NCBI RefSeq assembly: GCF_014229095.1
Contig: NZ_JAARZC010000001.1
Location: forward strand, 496,001 to 560,000
DNA: 64,000 nucleotides
Reading direction: 5' to 3'
Source: Listeria cossartiae subsp. cayugensis
GTDB lineage: Bacteria; Bacillota; Bacilli; Lactobacillales; Listeriaceae
Translations under genes and position numbers: made by a program
Notes under the pieces: generated by a model
What the model was told of the DNA's origin: nothing
Database searches by the model: none
What the model saw: the letters and a program-made list of their open reading frames with translations, nothing else
Shown: one piece after another, positions 39,281 to 48,038 of the stretch
Layout of the letters: every line of letters starts with the position of its first letter
Position numbering within the stretch: the stretch's first letter is position 1

Positions 39281-41911
39281 ATGCTTTGGGTAAAAGAGTC
39301 AATTGAGCAACTTCTCAGCAAACTACACACGAATTTAGACACAGGGTTAACGAAAGAACAAGTGAAGGAAAAACATGCAGAGTTTGGGACAAATGAATTT
39401 GAAGAGGGTAAGAAAGAGTCGCTGCTTCAGAAAATTGGTCACCACTTAGTTGAAATTACAACGATTGTGTTGCTTATTGCAGCGGCAATTTCGGCCTATT
39501 TAGCAATTACAACTGGATATGGTTGGGCGAAGGTTGTTGTTATTTTAGGAATCGTCGTTTTGAATATGGTGCTGGGGATTTATCAGGAAAACAGCGCCGA
39601 GAAAGCACTTGCTGCATTACAAAGTATGAACGCGCATTTAACGACGGTCGTTCGTGATGGTGTGCGTATGCAAGTGGATGCAACGGAATTAGTGCCAGGG
39701 GATATTATTGAAATCGTTGCAGGGGATATGATTCCAGCAGATGCGCGGATAATTTCTAGCAGCAGTTTGCAAGTCGAGGAATCTGCGTTGACCGGTGAAA
39801 GTGTTCCGGTTGAAAAAGACGCAAATGCGGTTGTTTCGGAAAAGGCACCAATTGGAGATAGACTGAATATGCTTTACTCAGGCTGTCTTGTAACGAATGG
39901 TCGCGCCACAGCGGTTGTTGTGGAAATTGGGATGGAAACAGAGATGGGGAAAATTGCTGGGCTTTTAAACAGCACCTCAAAACTGATGACACCTTTACAA
40001 CTTCGCTTAAAAGAATTAGCTAAACGACTTAGTATTGTAGCACTTTTAGCAGGTATTTTAATTTTTATTATTGATGTGTATGTGTACGGTGAAACGATTA
40101 TTGAAACATTGATGATTGCGATTTCTCTAGCTGTAGCAGCGGTTCCTGAGACGTTGCCGGTTATTGTGACATTGACGCTTGCTTATGGGGTTCAAAATAT
40201 GGTGCGGAAAAATACGATTATCCGCCGAATTCCTGCAGTAGAAACAATCGGAAATACTTCGGTTATTTGTTCTGATAAAACAGGGACATTAACGCAAAAT
40301 AAAATGATTATCCAACAAATTTGGGCAGCAGACCATGCGCCGATAAAAGCAACAGCTAAGTTTGATGCGGCTGAGGAGAAAGTGTTGGAGATGCTGAGCC
40401 TTTCCAGTAATGCGACGATTGATGTAACTGACGGCGAAGAAACCATCATTGGTGACCCAACCGAAAGCGCGATAATCCGTTTACTAGAAGAAAAAGGAAC
40501 AACGAAAAAAGCATTGGAAGCCAAATATCCACGCGTGTTCGAACTTCCTTTTGACTCAGATAGAAAGCTTATGACGACGATTCACCAAGTAGAAGACGGC
40601 TTTCTTTCCATTACAAAAGGTGCTTTTGACAGAATTCCGGTAAATTTTTCAGAGGAGTTTTTAGCGGAAGCAGAGCGGGTGCATGACAGTTTTGCGGAGG
40701 ATGCGCTTCGGGTGCTAGTTGTTGCTTATAAAAAATATCCGGAAATGCCGACTGACTTGTCTAGTGAGGCGCTGGAGACCGACTTAACTTTTGCTGGGAT
40801 GGTTGGGATGATTGATCCACCGAGACCAGAAAGTAAAGCGGCTGTGTTAGCGGCGAAAAAAGCGGGTATTAAAACTGTAATGATTACTGGTGACCACATT
40901 GTAACGGCATCAGCAATTGCAAAAGAAATTGGTATTTTAACGGATGGGGACAAAGCAATTACTGGGGCAGAGCTTGCTGAAATGTCAGAAGCGGATCTGG
41001 AGAAAAACATTCGAGATTACGCGGTATATGCGCGTGTTAGCCCGGAAGATAAAATTCGAATCGTCAAAGCTTGGCAAAAGAATGGTGAAATTGTAACGAT
41101 GACAGGTGATGGTGTAAATGATGCGCCAGCTCTAAAAGCAGCGGATGTCGGTGCTGCGATGGGAATCACTGGAACAGATGTATCTAAAAACGCTGCAGAT
41201 ATGGTTATAACAGATGATAATTTTGCAACGATTGTAGATGCAGTTAAAGAAGGGCGTACAGCCTATGAGAATATCCGCAAAACGATTTACTTCTTATTAA
41301 GTACTAACTTTTCACAAATTTTCATTATGTTAATTGCGATTATTCTTGGCTGGGGTGCGCCGGTTGTAGCTGTTCAGTTGCTATTAATCAACGTGGTGTC
41401 TGACGGGATTCCTGGATTCTTCTTGAGTCGTGAAAAAGCAGATGACTCGATTATGGAGCGGAAGCCAATTCCGAAAAATGCTGGGATTTTTGCAAATGGA
41501 CTTGGGAAGAAAATGGCGACACAAGCAGTTGTCTTTACGATTGTGACGCTTGCAGGATTTTATATTGGCCAATTTGTAACGATTAATCAATCGATTGGTG
41601 CAAGCTATGAAGTTGGGATGACGATGGCGTTTGTTATTCTAGCATGGTCATCTGTCGCGCATATTTTCAACGTAAGAAGTGATAAGTCGATTTTCACTAT
41701 CGGATTTTTATCCAACCGAGGCTTGTTCTTTAGCGCGATTTGTTCGATGTTGATTATTCTAGGACTTGCGATTATTCCACCACTTGCAAACATGTTCTTC
41801 TTAGTAGAAATGAGCTTAACGCACTGGATTCTCGCATTCATCCTATCGATGTTCCCACTCCTATTTGTAGAAATTCAAAAGCTTATTCAGCGAAAAAGAG
41901 CAAAAGCTTGA
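39281..41911 (+). CDS. P-type cation-transporting ATPase (P2A/calcium-type)
   Basis: This encodes 876 residues. N-terminal cation-ATPase domain; phosphatase motif ALTGESVPVEK; phosphorylation site SDKTGTLTQNKM; hinge and DPPR motif; GDGVNDAPALKAADVGAAMG; and about ten membrane helices. In M4 the usual PEGLP is PETLP, and M6 has NVVSDGIPGF. These ion-site residues differ from the classical Ca2+ pump, so cation specificity (Ca2+, Mn2+ or Na+) is not certain. The start ATG lies 8 bases after AGGAGG. It is cotranscribed with the 41926 gene, separated by 14 bases. Confidence 0.92.
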   Translation: MLWVKESIEQLLSKLHTNLDTGLTKEQVKEKHAEFGTNEFEEGKKESLLQKIGHHLVEITTIVLLIAAAISAYLAITTGYGWAKVVVILGIVVLNMVLGIYQENSAEKALAALQSMNAHLTTVVRDGVRMQVDATELVPGDIIEIVAGDMIPADARIISSSSLQVEESALTGESVPVEKDANAVVSEKAPIGDRLNMLYSGCLVTNGRATAVVVEIGMETEMGKIAGLLNSTSKLMTPLQLRLKELAKRLSIVALLAGILIFIIDVYVYGETIIETLMIAISLAVAAVPETLPVIVTLTLAYGVQNMVRKNTIIRRIPAVETIGNTSVICSDKTGTLTQNKMIIQQIWAADHAPIKATAKFDAAEEKVLEMLSLSSNATIDVTDGEETIIGDPTESAIIRLLEEKGTTKKALEAKYPRVFELPFDSDRKLMTTIHQVEDGFLSITKGAFDRIPVNFSEEFLAEAERVHDSFAEDALRVLVVAYKKYPEMPTDLSSEALETDLTFAGMVGMIDPPRPESKAAVLAAKKAGIKTVMITGDHIVTASAIAKEIGILTDGDKAITGAELAEMSEADLEKNIRDYAVYARVSPEDKIRIVKAWQKNGEIVTMTGDGVNDAPALKAADVGAAMGITGTDVSKNAADMVITDDNFATIVDAVKEGRTAYENIRKTIYFLLSTNFSQIFIMLIAIILGWGAPVVAVQLLLINVVSDGIPGFFLSREKADDSIMERKPIPKNAGIFANGLGKKMATQAVVFTIVTLAGFYIGQFVTINQSIGASYEVGMTMAFVILAWSSVAHIFNVRSDKSIFTIGFLSNRGLFFSAICSMLIILGLAIIPPLANMFFLVEMSLTHWILAFILSMFPLLFVEIQKLIQRKRAKA

Positions 41912-41925
41912 AGGAGGGTAACTAA

Positions 41926-42774
41926 ATGAATGAGACAGAAAAAGTTGTAGCAGCCTTATTAGAACGTAATTTTGGTAAAAATATCGGCACGCGTTATCCG
42001 GGAAATGAAGAAGCGCAATTGCGTGCCGAGGAAGTTATTGAAGAAATTGCGATTGTGATTGCACCACTTGTTGAAAAACTAGGAATCGAAAGTAAAACAG
42101 TGAAAAAAACGATTCCATTTTTATATGAGCTTCAAAAAAATCAATTTTGCGATATGAGTGCTTATCCGTATCCGCTTTTGTTAGTTAATGGAACGAGTGC
42201 GGATACCGAAAAATATTGGCGTGATTTGCCAACATATTGGACGGATGATGCGAATAAAATCGTGCTTCCATATGTGTTAGACCATATTAAAAATAATAAA
42301 GTTCGGCAAAAATTACTCGCTTTTCATGCATGGCTATTAGGCGAAGTAGTAGAGATGAACGAAGAACTTGGTGCCGCTTTTCGCGTGAAATTAGTTTTTG
42401 AGTCAGATATGCGGATTCGTTTGCGAATTTATGAAGTAGAGCAAATTGCAATCGAGGTGCATTTCTTAGATAATCACGATACAGAACAACAACATTTAGG
42501 TTATGATGTGAGTTTGGACACTGAACTGGTGGATAATGCGAGACTGCTCTTACGCCAAGGGATTTTAACAGAAAATCTCGGTTTGGAAGCATTGAAAGCT
42601 TATATTCACGCTGTTTTACCAATTGCCCATAGCGTGAAAACATTAGAAGATTTGACCGAAGAAGAAGCGAAAAAACTAACCAAATTACTCACGCAAGAAG
42701 AACCAAAAATTATGGAAGATACAGATTTATCAAGTAAAGCAGTAGATTTCTTGCAAACAGTAGCACAAAACTAA
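41926..42774 (+). CDS. Hypothetical protein cotranscribed with the P-type ATPase
   Basis: This encodes 282 residues; the start follows GGAGGG, 15 bases after the ATPase stop. No membrane segments or recognisable motifs: two alternating helical and strand-like regions, with conserved-looking Trp/Tyr (YWRDLPTYWTDD, WLLGEVVEM). No named family is recognised. Position suggests a partner or regulator of the pump, which is inference. Confidence 0.7.
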   Translation: MNETEKVVAALLERNFGKNIGTRYPGNEEAQLRAEEVIEEIAIVIAPLVEKLGIESKTVKKTIPFLYELQKNQFCDMSAYPYPLLLVNGTSADTEKYWRDLPTYWTDDANKIVLPYVLDHIKNNKVRQKLLAFHAWLLGEVVEMNEELGAAFRVKLVFESDMRIRLRIYEVEQIAIEVHFLDNHDTEQQHLGYDVSLDTELVDNARLLLRQGILTENLGLEALKAYIHAVLPIAHSVKTLEDLTEEEAKKLTKLLTQEEPKIMEDTDLSSKAVDFLQTVAQN

Positions 42775-42778
42775 GAAT

Positions 42779-42825
42779 AAAATGCTATTTGGAGGCAATG
42801 GGTCCTAAATAGCATTTTATTTTTG
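42779..42825 (+). terminator. ATPase operon terminator
   Basis: AAAATGCTATTT/AAATAGCATTTT with a 16-base loop and T-run. Confidence 0.88.
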
Positions 42826-42885
42826 CAAGAGTGATGGAAAGAATAGTAAAATGATACAATGAAAAGAGAAATGAGGATGTAAAAA

Positions 42886-43443
42886 TTGATTCGACAAGCT
42901 AAAAAATCAGATGCGCCGAAAATTGCGCCACTTTTACTAGTAATATGGAAAGACATGGAATTGCCCATTTTAGAAGTAGAAACGGAAGAAGCGATTACGA
43001 ATGCGCTAATTGAAGCGATTCAGACCGAGGACTACCGTTATAGTTACAGACATTTGTACGTGTTTGAACAAGATGGCGATATTGCGGGCGTTTTAGCGGG
43101 GTATCCTGGAGAAATTGAACCTGAAATCGATCAACCTTGGAATGCAATCGCGAAAAAGCATGGTATTACTTACGAGGAACCAATTTTTGCGGATAAAGAA
43201 ACGTTTCCGGGTGAATGGTATTTGGATTCGATTGTTACAAACGAAAAGTACCGCGGCCACGGTGTTGGAACGGCTTTGCTTGCTAAACTAGCAGAAATTG
43301 CCGCAGAAGATGGCGAAAAAGTAGTTGGCTTAAATTGCGATAAAGGAAATCCGCATGCCAAACGATTATATGAGCGCCTAGGATTTCACGTAACCGGGGA
43401 AATTACCCTTAGCGGCCACGAATACGAACATATGCAAAAATAA
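42886..43443 (+). CDS. GNAT family N-acetyltransferase
   Basis: This encodes 185 residues starting at TTG 42886, 7 bases after GAGGAT. Acetyl-CoA-binding motif A is SIVTNEKYRGHGVGTALLAKLAEIA (R/Q-x-x-G-x-G/A), followed by GLNCDKGNPHAKRLYERLGFHVTGE, the usual motif B. Substrate unknown; about 16 bases upstream of the lipoprotein gene, so they may be cotranscribed. Confidence 0.9.
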   Translation: MIRQAKKSDAPKIAPLLLVIWKDMELPILEVETEEAITNALIEAIQTEDYRYSYRHLYVFEQDGDIAGVLAGYPGEIEPEIDQPWNAIAKKHGITYEEPIFADKETFPGEWYLDSIVTNEKYRGHGVGTALLAKLAEIAAEDGEKVVGLNCDKGNPHAKRLYERLGFHVTGEITLSGHEYEHMQK

Positions 43444-43459
43444 GAAATGAGGCAAGCCG

Positions 43460-44122
43460 ATGAAAAAGATAATTTTCACAGTAGTACTTAGTTTGGTTCT
43501 AGTCCTTGCAGGTTGCGCTGATGTGACCAATACAGTAAAAGTCGATAAAAAAGGCGATGCGACTATCTCCTTCGATGTCGATATTTCAACGGTAGCGGGA
43601 ATTTTCGCGTCGAGCTATTCCGATGAAATGGTAGCAAAACTGCAAGAAGCCGGCTTTACAGTCGATAAAAAATCAAATACGAGCTATCATATCGAAAAGA
43701 AACTAGATAAAAACGACACAACGAACAGCGATATGAAACCAGAAGACTTTGGTGTGAAAATTACCAATACAAAAAGTTTCTTCACGCAGAAAATCAAAGT
43801 AGATGCGGATATCGACATCGAAAAAATTTGGAAAAAAGAAGTGGCGGATGTTCCATTTCCAAAAGAAATTTTAAGCCAAGTGGATTATACGTTTGTTTTG
43901 GATTTGCCGATTTCAACGATTGGGGATAACAATGCCAAAAGTGTTGATGGCGGGAAGCTGACTTGGGATATTCCACTTGATAAGAAATCCGAAATGTATT
44001 TTGAGGTCACTGTGCCAAACGTGAAAAATATTGCGATTGTTGGTGGGGTTCTACTTGTAGCAATCATTGGTGCGCTTATTTATCTTATTAGAAGACACCG
44101 TAAAAAGAAAAAACAACGATAA
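43460..44122 (+). CDS. Lipoprotein with C-terminal membrane anchor (DUF3153-like)
   Basis: This encodes 220 residues. Lipoprotein signal: MKKIIFTVVLSLVLVLAGCAD with lipidated Cys19. The extracytoplasmic middle is beta-rich (ADVTNTVKVDKKGDATISFDVDIS). A C-terminal membrane helix (about 190-210) ends in RRHRKKKKQR, which would stay inside. It is thus anchored at both ends, as in DUF3153 proteins. Function unknown. Confidence 0.82.
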   Translation: MKKIIFTVVLSLVLVLAGCADVTNTVKVDKKGDATISFDVDISTVAGIFASSYSDEMVAKLQEAGFTVDKKSNTSYHIEKKLDKNDTTNSDMKPEDFGVKITNTKSFFTQKIKVDADIDIEKIWKKEVADVPFPKEILSQVDYTFVLDLPISTIGDNNAKSVDGGKLTWDIPLDKKSEMYFEVTVPNVKNIAIVGGVLLVAIIGALIYLIRRHRKKKKQR

Positions 44123-44162
44123 AAAAGTGTGGATCGGTTAGCTAAGCTGGTCCACACTTTTA
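44121..44162. terminator. Terminator shared by convergent genes
   Basis: AAAAGTGTGGA/TCCACACTTTT; the right arm lies within the last codons of the MerR-type gene, so the two genes end inside one hairpin. Confidence 0.88.
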
Positions 44163-44527
44163 ATTACTTCTTGTTCTAATTCTTCATAACAAGCTAATTT
44201 TTTCTCAATTTTCTTAAACGCGCGGTCAAGTTCCGCTTGTCGGCGATACATATCGGCTTGATGTTCTTTGAGTACAGCAATGCGTTCAGAGACAGTCTCA
44301 TCGCCGCATTTAGTTAGTTCGACAATTTCTTTTTGTTTCGCAAGTGGCATACCAGTGACGCGCAAACATGTAAGTAATTCCAGCCAGTGCAAAGCATCGT
44401 TATCGAAAATCCGGTTATTATTTTTATCACGCGCGAGAAAAGGAATCAAACCTTCACGTTCATAGTAGCGAATTGTATGGGCGCTTAAACCTGTGTGCGC
44501 GGAAGCTTCTTTGATTGTTTGTTGCAC
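44138..44527 (-). CDS. MerR family regulator (AdhR/NmlR-like)
   Basis: This encodes 129 residues. The start is GTG 44527, 6 bases after GAGGTG. N-terminal HTH: QQTIKEASAHTGLSAHTIRYYEREGLIPFLARDKNNNRIF, then a coiled-coil dimerisation helix. A Cys in LTKCGDE (near residue 75) is one position likely to be the sensing cysteine known from AdhR/NmlR-type aldehyde and nitric-oxide sensors. It is divergent from an aldo/keto reductase, whose promoter has a 19-base spacer and dyad, so the two form a detoxification pair. Confidence 0.9.
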   Translation of the reverse strand: MQQTIKEASAHTGLSAHTIRYYEREGLIPFLARDKNNNRIFDNDALHWLELLTCLRVTGMPLAKQKEIVELTKCGDETVSERIAVLKEHQADMYRRQAELDRAFKKIEKKLACYEELEQEVIKSVDQLS

Positions 44528-44584
44528 TAAAATCACCTCGTTTTTTCTTAATCATAGCACCTCGAAAATCGAAAAGCCAAATGT

Positions 44585-44615
44585 TTGCCTTTGAGTATAC
44601 TCTAAGGTGTATAGT
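44585..44615 (+). promoter_or_regulatory. MerR-type promoter with 19-base spacer
   Basis: TTGCCT (44585-44590), exactly 19 bases, TATAGT (44610-44615). The spacer holds the dyad CCTTTGAGTA/TACTCTAAGG (44588-44607), one mismatch from perfect. Overlong spacers with a central dyad are diagnostic of MerR-family control. Confidence 0.85.
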
Positions 44616-44647
44616 AAACGTGTTATTACTTTTAGGAGGCGGATAAA

Positions 44648-45472
44648 TTGAACTTAAAAGATACAGTAAAACTTGCAAATGGTGTAGAAATGCCCCGTTT
44701 AGGATTTGGCGTATGGAAAGTGCAAGACGGCGATGAAGCAGTAAATTCTGTTAAATGGGCGATCGAAGCGGGATACATTAGCATTGATACAGCAGCTGCT
44801 TACAAAAATGAAGAAGGCGTTGGTCAAGCAATCAAAGAGTCTGGCATTGCGAGAGAAGACTTATTCGTAACAACAAAACTGTGGAATGCAGAGCAAGGTT
44901 ACGAATCTACTTTGGCAGCATTTGATGAAAGTTTGCGTAAATTAGAACTTGATTATGTGGACTTATATTTAATTCACTGGCCAGTTAAAGGTAAATTCAA
45001 AGATACTTGGCGCGCTTTTGAAAAATTATATAAAGACAAACGCGTTCGCGCAATCGGCGTATGTAACTTCCACGAACATCACCTAAAAGAATTAATGGAA
45101 GACGCGGAAATTGCTCCAATGGTAAACCAAATCGAATTACATCCGCAATTAACACAAGAACCATTACGCAAATTCTGTGCTGACAACAATATCGTTGTAG
45201 AAGCTTGGTCTCCACTAGGTAATGGCAAATTGCTTTCTAACCCAGAAATCAAAGCTATTGCTGATGCGCACGGTAAATCAGTTGCGCAAGTTATTCTTCG
45301 CTGGGACTTACAAATCGGTGTCGTGACTATTCCAAAATCAGTCCACCAAGAACGTATTATCCAAAATGCCGATATTTTCGACTTCAAATTAACCGAAGAA
45401 GAAGTGGCAAAAATCAGCGGATTAAATAAAGACGAAAGAACTGGCCCAGATCCAGACAACTTTAATTTCTAA
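44648..45472 (+). CDS. Aldo/keto reductase (AKR5/YvgN-like)
   Basis: This encodes 274 residues starting at TTG 44648 after AGGAGG. Catalytic tetrad: [16 protein letters not shown] (Asp, Tyr), FVTTKLWN (Lys) and YLIHWPVK (His); NADPH-binding tail [21 protein letters not shown]. It closely resembles 2,5-diketo-gluconate reductase/YvgN methylglyoxal reductases. Controlled, by position and dyad, by the divergent MerR-type protein; aldehyde detoxification is the probable role. Confidence 0.92.
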   Translation: MNLKDTVKLANGVEMPRLGFGVWKVQDGDEAVNSVKWAIEAGYISIDTAAAYKNEEGVGQAIKESGIAREDLFVTTKLWNAEQGYESTLAAFDESLRKLELDYVDLYLIHWPVKGKFKDTWRAFEKLYKDKRVRAIGVCNFHEHHLKELMEDAEIAPMVNQIELHPQLTQEPLRKFCADNNIVVEAWSPLGNGKLLSNPEIKAIADAHGKSVAQVILRWDLQIGVVTIPKSVHQERIIQNADIFDFKLTEEEVAKISGLNKDERTGPDPDNFNF

Positions 45473-45476
45473 TATG

Positions 45477-45518
45477 AAAAAAATCCCTTCCAGCTTATCG
45501 AACTGGAGGGGATTTTTA
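45477..45518 (+). terminator. Aldo/keto reductase terminator
   Basis: AAAATCCC-TCCAG/CTGGA-GGGATTTTT stem with T-run. Confidence 0.88.
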
Positions 45519-45550
45519 TGCTACAATAAACTAAAAAAAGAGGTTAACAG

Positions 45551-46519
45551 ATGGACGCAAAAACAATAATTGAAAACCGCTTTATTAATCAAAAATTAGT
45601 AGCATCCTCGTGGTGCGATTCCCCGGAAAAAATTGTCTCTCATTTTGGTGCCATGCAATCGCAAAATTATGGTCAATCGCTTTGGGCTGTTGGAAGTAGA
45701 ATGACGGCGCCTAGTGAGCTAGCTGTGAAAGAGGCAATTGATAATGGTGAAATTATCCGAACGTGGCTTTTGCGCGGAACCATTCATCTTTTTTCAGCTA
45801 AAGATTATCACTGGATGATGGATTTAATTGCGCCTACGATAGATAAAATATGTAAACCGTATCGGGCGAAGTTAGGTTTAACGGAAGAGGCGCTTGAGAA
45901 GGCTACTGAAGTTGTTGCGGCATTTGTTGCGAGACAAGCAGTTACTAGAAAAGAGCTGGCGGCACATTTAGCGACAATGGATTTACCAAGCGAGGGAATC
46001 CCTTTTGCACAGCTGCTAGTTTATTTAAGCTCGCGGAAAGTCATTTGTTCAGGTCCGGATGAAACTTTTAGAAATACGAAACATATTCCAGCGGATACGC
46101 ATCATTTTACGCGGGAGGACGCGATTAAAGAGCTCGCGAAACGTTATATCCAAAGCCATGCCCCGGCGACATTAAAAGATTTTTGCTTTTGGTCGGGTTT
46201 AAATGTGACGGATGCTAAAATAGGATTAGCGGATAAGCCTAAAATGGGTGATTATTACATAACAACATTGGTTGAAAATAGCGAAAAACCAGCTACTATT
46301 CCACTCGCTGGTTTTGACGAATGGATTATCGGCTATCGTGATCGTTCAGTCGTATTACCAGAAATCTGGCACGATGAAATTATTACGAAAAATGGGATTT
46401 TCAGACCGGCGATTATTACAGATGGCGAAGTGGTCGGGAAATGGGAGAAACCAAAAAAACGGGCCGAATTAGAAGGAGATTACTGGGACCGTTACATCCA
46501 GTTTCGAAATATGCTATAG
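45551..46519 (+). CDS. Winged-helix HTH_42 family protein (YcaQ/AlkZ-like)
   Basis: This encodes 322 residues. It resembles the HTH_42 family of tandem winged-helix proteins, some members of which are DNA glycosylases (AlkZ/AlkX). FGAMQSQNYGQSLWAVGSR carries a QxQ that matches the catalytic motif of AlkZ-type enzymes; EIIRTWLLRGTIHLFSAKDYHWMMDL and DEWIIGYRDRSVVLP are further family blocks. Base-excision repair of bulky or crosslinked bases is inferred; it could also be a non-catalytic member. Confidence 0.8.
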   Translation: MDAKTIIENRFINQKLVASSWCDSPEKIVSHFGAMQSQNYGQSLWAVGSRMTAPSELAVKEAIDNGEIIRTWLLRGTIHLFSAKDYHWMMDLIAPTIDKICKPYRAKLGLTEEALEKATEVVAAFVARQAVTRKELAAHLATMDLPSEGIPFAQLLVYLSSRKVICSGPDETFRNTKHIPADTHHFTREDAIKELAKRYIQSHAPATLKDFCFWSGLNVTDAKIGLADKPKMGDYYITTLVENSEKPATIPLAGFDEWIIGYRDRSVVLPEIWHDEIITKNGIFRPAIITDGEVVGKWEKPKKRAELEGDYWDRYIQFRNML

Positions 46520-46559
46520 TCAATTAGGTGGATAAATTTTAATTTGAGGTGATAAAGCA

Positions 46560-47840
46560 ATGAATGCTTTTGATAAATTTTACAAAAAAACAGTAGCAGA
46601 ACGCCACGCAATTTTGGCTGAATATGCTGATTTAAATGAGGAAGAACAAGCATTTTTAGCTTCTACAGGGGCACTTTCTTTTGATAAAGCGAATCATATG
46701 ATTGAAAACACAATTGGTATTTATTCGCTGCCGCTTGGTTTAGGGATGAATATGCTTTTAAACGGCAAATCCTACGTTGTTCCAATGGCGATGGAGGAAC
46801 CATCTGTTGTTGCCGCACAAAGCTCCGGAGCCAAACTCATTGCACAAAATGGCGGGATTACAGGCAGTGCAACGAAGCGCAAAATGATTGGACAAATTGA
46901 GTTGATTTCTGTTCCTAATATCCAATCAGCTAAAGATAGCGTCATTGCGAATCAAGCAGAACTAATCGCTATCGCAAACCAAGCCCATCCGTCATTACAA
47001 AAGCGTGGTGGCGGTGCGGTTGATCTCCAAGTTAGAACAGCGCAAACAGCCAACGACGAAACGTTATTTATTGTTCATTTACTCGTGGATACGCAAGAAG
47101 CAATGGGTGCCAATATGGTCAATACTATGGTTGAAACGTTAGCACCAGAATTAGAAAAACTAACTTCCGGAAAAGCTAATATGCGCATTTTGTCCAATCT
47201 AGTAGATGAAGCGACCGCAACCGCGATGTGTCGCATAAAACCAGAAAGCTTAGCAACCAAAACTCAGAGCGGCGAATGGGTGCGTGACCGAATCATTGCT
47301 GCGTATGAATTTGCCGATGCCGACATTTACCGAGCAGCAACGCACAATAAAGGCATTATGAATGGTATTGATGCGGTAATTATGGCATTTGGAAACGATT
47401 GGCGTGCAGTTGAAGCAGCAAGTCATGCATACGCCGCCCGCACAGGAAGCTATAAACCGATGACTAAATGGTCAAAAGATGCGGAAGGGTACTTAGTTGG
47501 CGAATTGACTTTACCGATGCCAGTCGCCTTTGTAGGAGGTTCTATCGGTATCCATCCTATCGCAACCCTTTCGAAAAAAATTGCCCGCGTCGAATCAGCG
47601 AAAGAATTAGCGATGTTAGTATGTGCCGTTGGTTTAACGCAAAATCTCGCTGCTTTAAAAGCATTAGTAACAGAAGGGATTCAACGTGGTCACATGTCAC
47701 TACAGGCAAAATCACTAGCCATGACAGCTGGTGCGAAAGCCGATGAAATCGAAAAAGTAGCCACATTTTTGCAAGAAAGCAAGCAATTAAATGTCGTAGC
47801 TGCAAAAGAATTTATCGCAAAATTACGCGGTGAAAAATAA
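46560..47840 (+). CDS. mvaA: Class II hydroxymethylglutaryl-CoA reductase
   Basis: This encodes 426 residues. Mevalonate pathway enzyme that reduces HMG-CoA to mevalonate for isoprenoid and undecaprenol synthesis. Motifs: MIENTIGIYSLPLGLGMNM (catalytic Glu), the Lys-containing SNLVDEATATA region, THNKGIMNGIDAVIMAFGNDWRAVEA (catalytic Asp and NAD(P) site) and RGHMSLQAKSLA (catalytic His). Class II type by length and sequence. It lies just after an HTH_42 gene in the same direction, so transcription from upstream is possible. Confidence 0.95.
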   Translation: MNAFDKFYKKTVAERHAILAEYADLNEEEQAFLASTGALSFDKANHMIENTIGIYSLPLGLGMNMLLNGKSYVVPMAMEEPSVVAAQSSGAKLIAQNGGITGSATKRKMIGQIELISVPNIQSAKDSVIANQAELIAIANQAHPSLQKRGGGAVDLQVRTAQTANDETLFIVHLLVDTQEAMGANMVNTMVETLAPELEKLTSGKANMRILSNLVDEATATAMCRIKPESLATKTQSGEWVRDRIIAAYEFADADIYRAATHNKGIMNGIDAVIMAFGNDWRAVEAASHAYAARTGSYKPMTKWSKDAEGYLVGELTLPMPVAFVGGSIGIHPIATLSKKIARVESAKELAMLVCAVGLTQNLAALKALVTEGIQRGHMSLQAKSLAMTAGAKADEIEKVATFLQESKQLNVVAAKEFIAKLRGEK

Positions 47841-47849
47841 AGTGGTTTG

Positions 47850-47877
47850 TTAAGCCCATCTTTACAAAAACTTAACA
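47850..47877 (+). promoter_or_regulatory. Candidate PhoP-type direct repeats
   Basis: TTAAGC (47850), TTTACA (47861) and TTAACA (47872) recur at exact 11-base steps, like the TT(A/C)ACA direct repeats bound by PhoP. They lie 160-190 bases before the Na/Pi cotransporter start and about 110 bases before the -10. Distance weakens the case. Confidence 0.4.
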
Positions 47878-47963
47878 ATACATTCGGAACGTGATAAAAC
47901 CTTTAGTATCAACAACTTTCAGAGATTTACTTGAATTTCCCTTTACAAAATAAAAAAAAGTTA

Positions 47964-47992
47964 TTTACGTTGCTTTTACTTTCTTTTATGAT
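47964..47992 (+). promoter_or_regulatory. Promoter of the Na/Pi cotransporter gene
   Basis: TTTACG, 17 bases, TATGAT, about 45 bases before the start codon. Confidence 0.6.
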
Positions 47993-48038
47993 GAAAAAAG
48001 AGTGAAATTACAAGATTACAAACAAAAAGGAGATTTTC

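Noticed and set aside
45079-45459. Reverse-strand frame inside the aldo/keto reductase
   Set aside because: Shadow; composition follows the complementary codons of the real gene.
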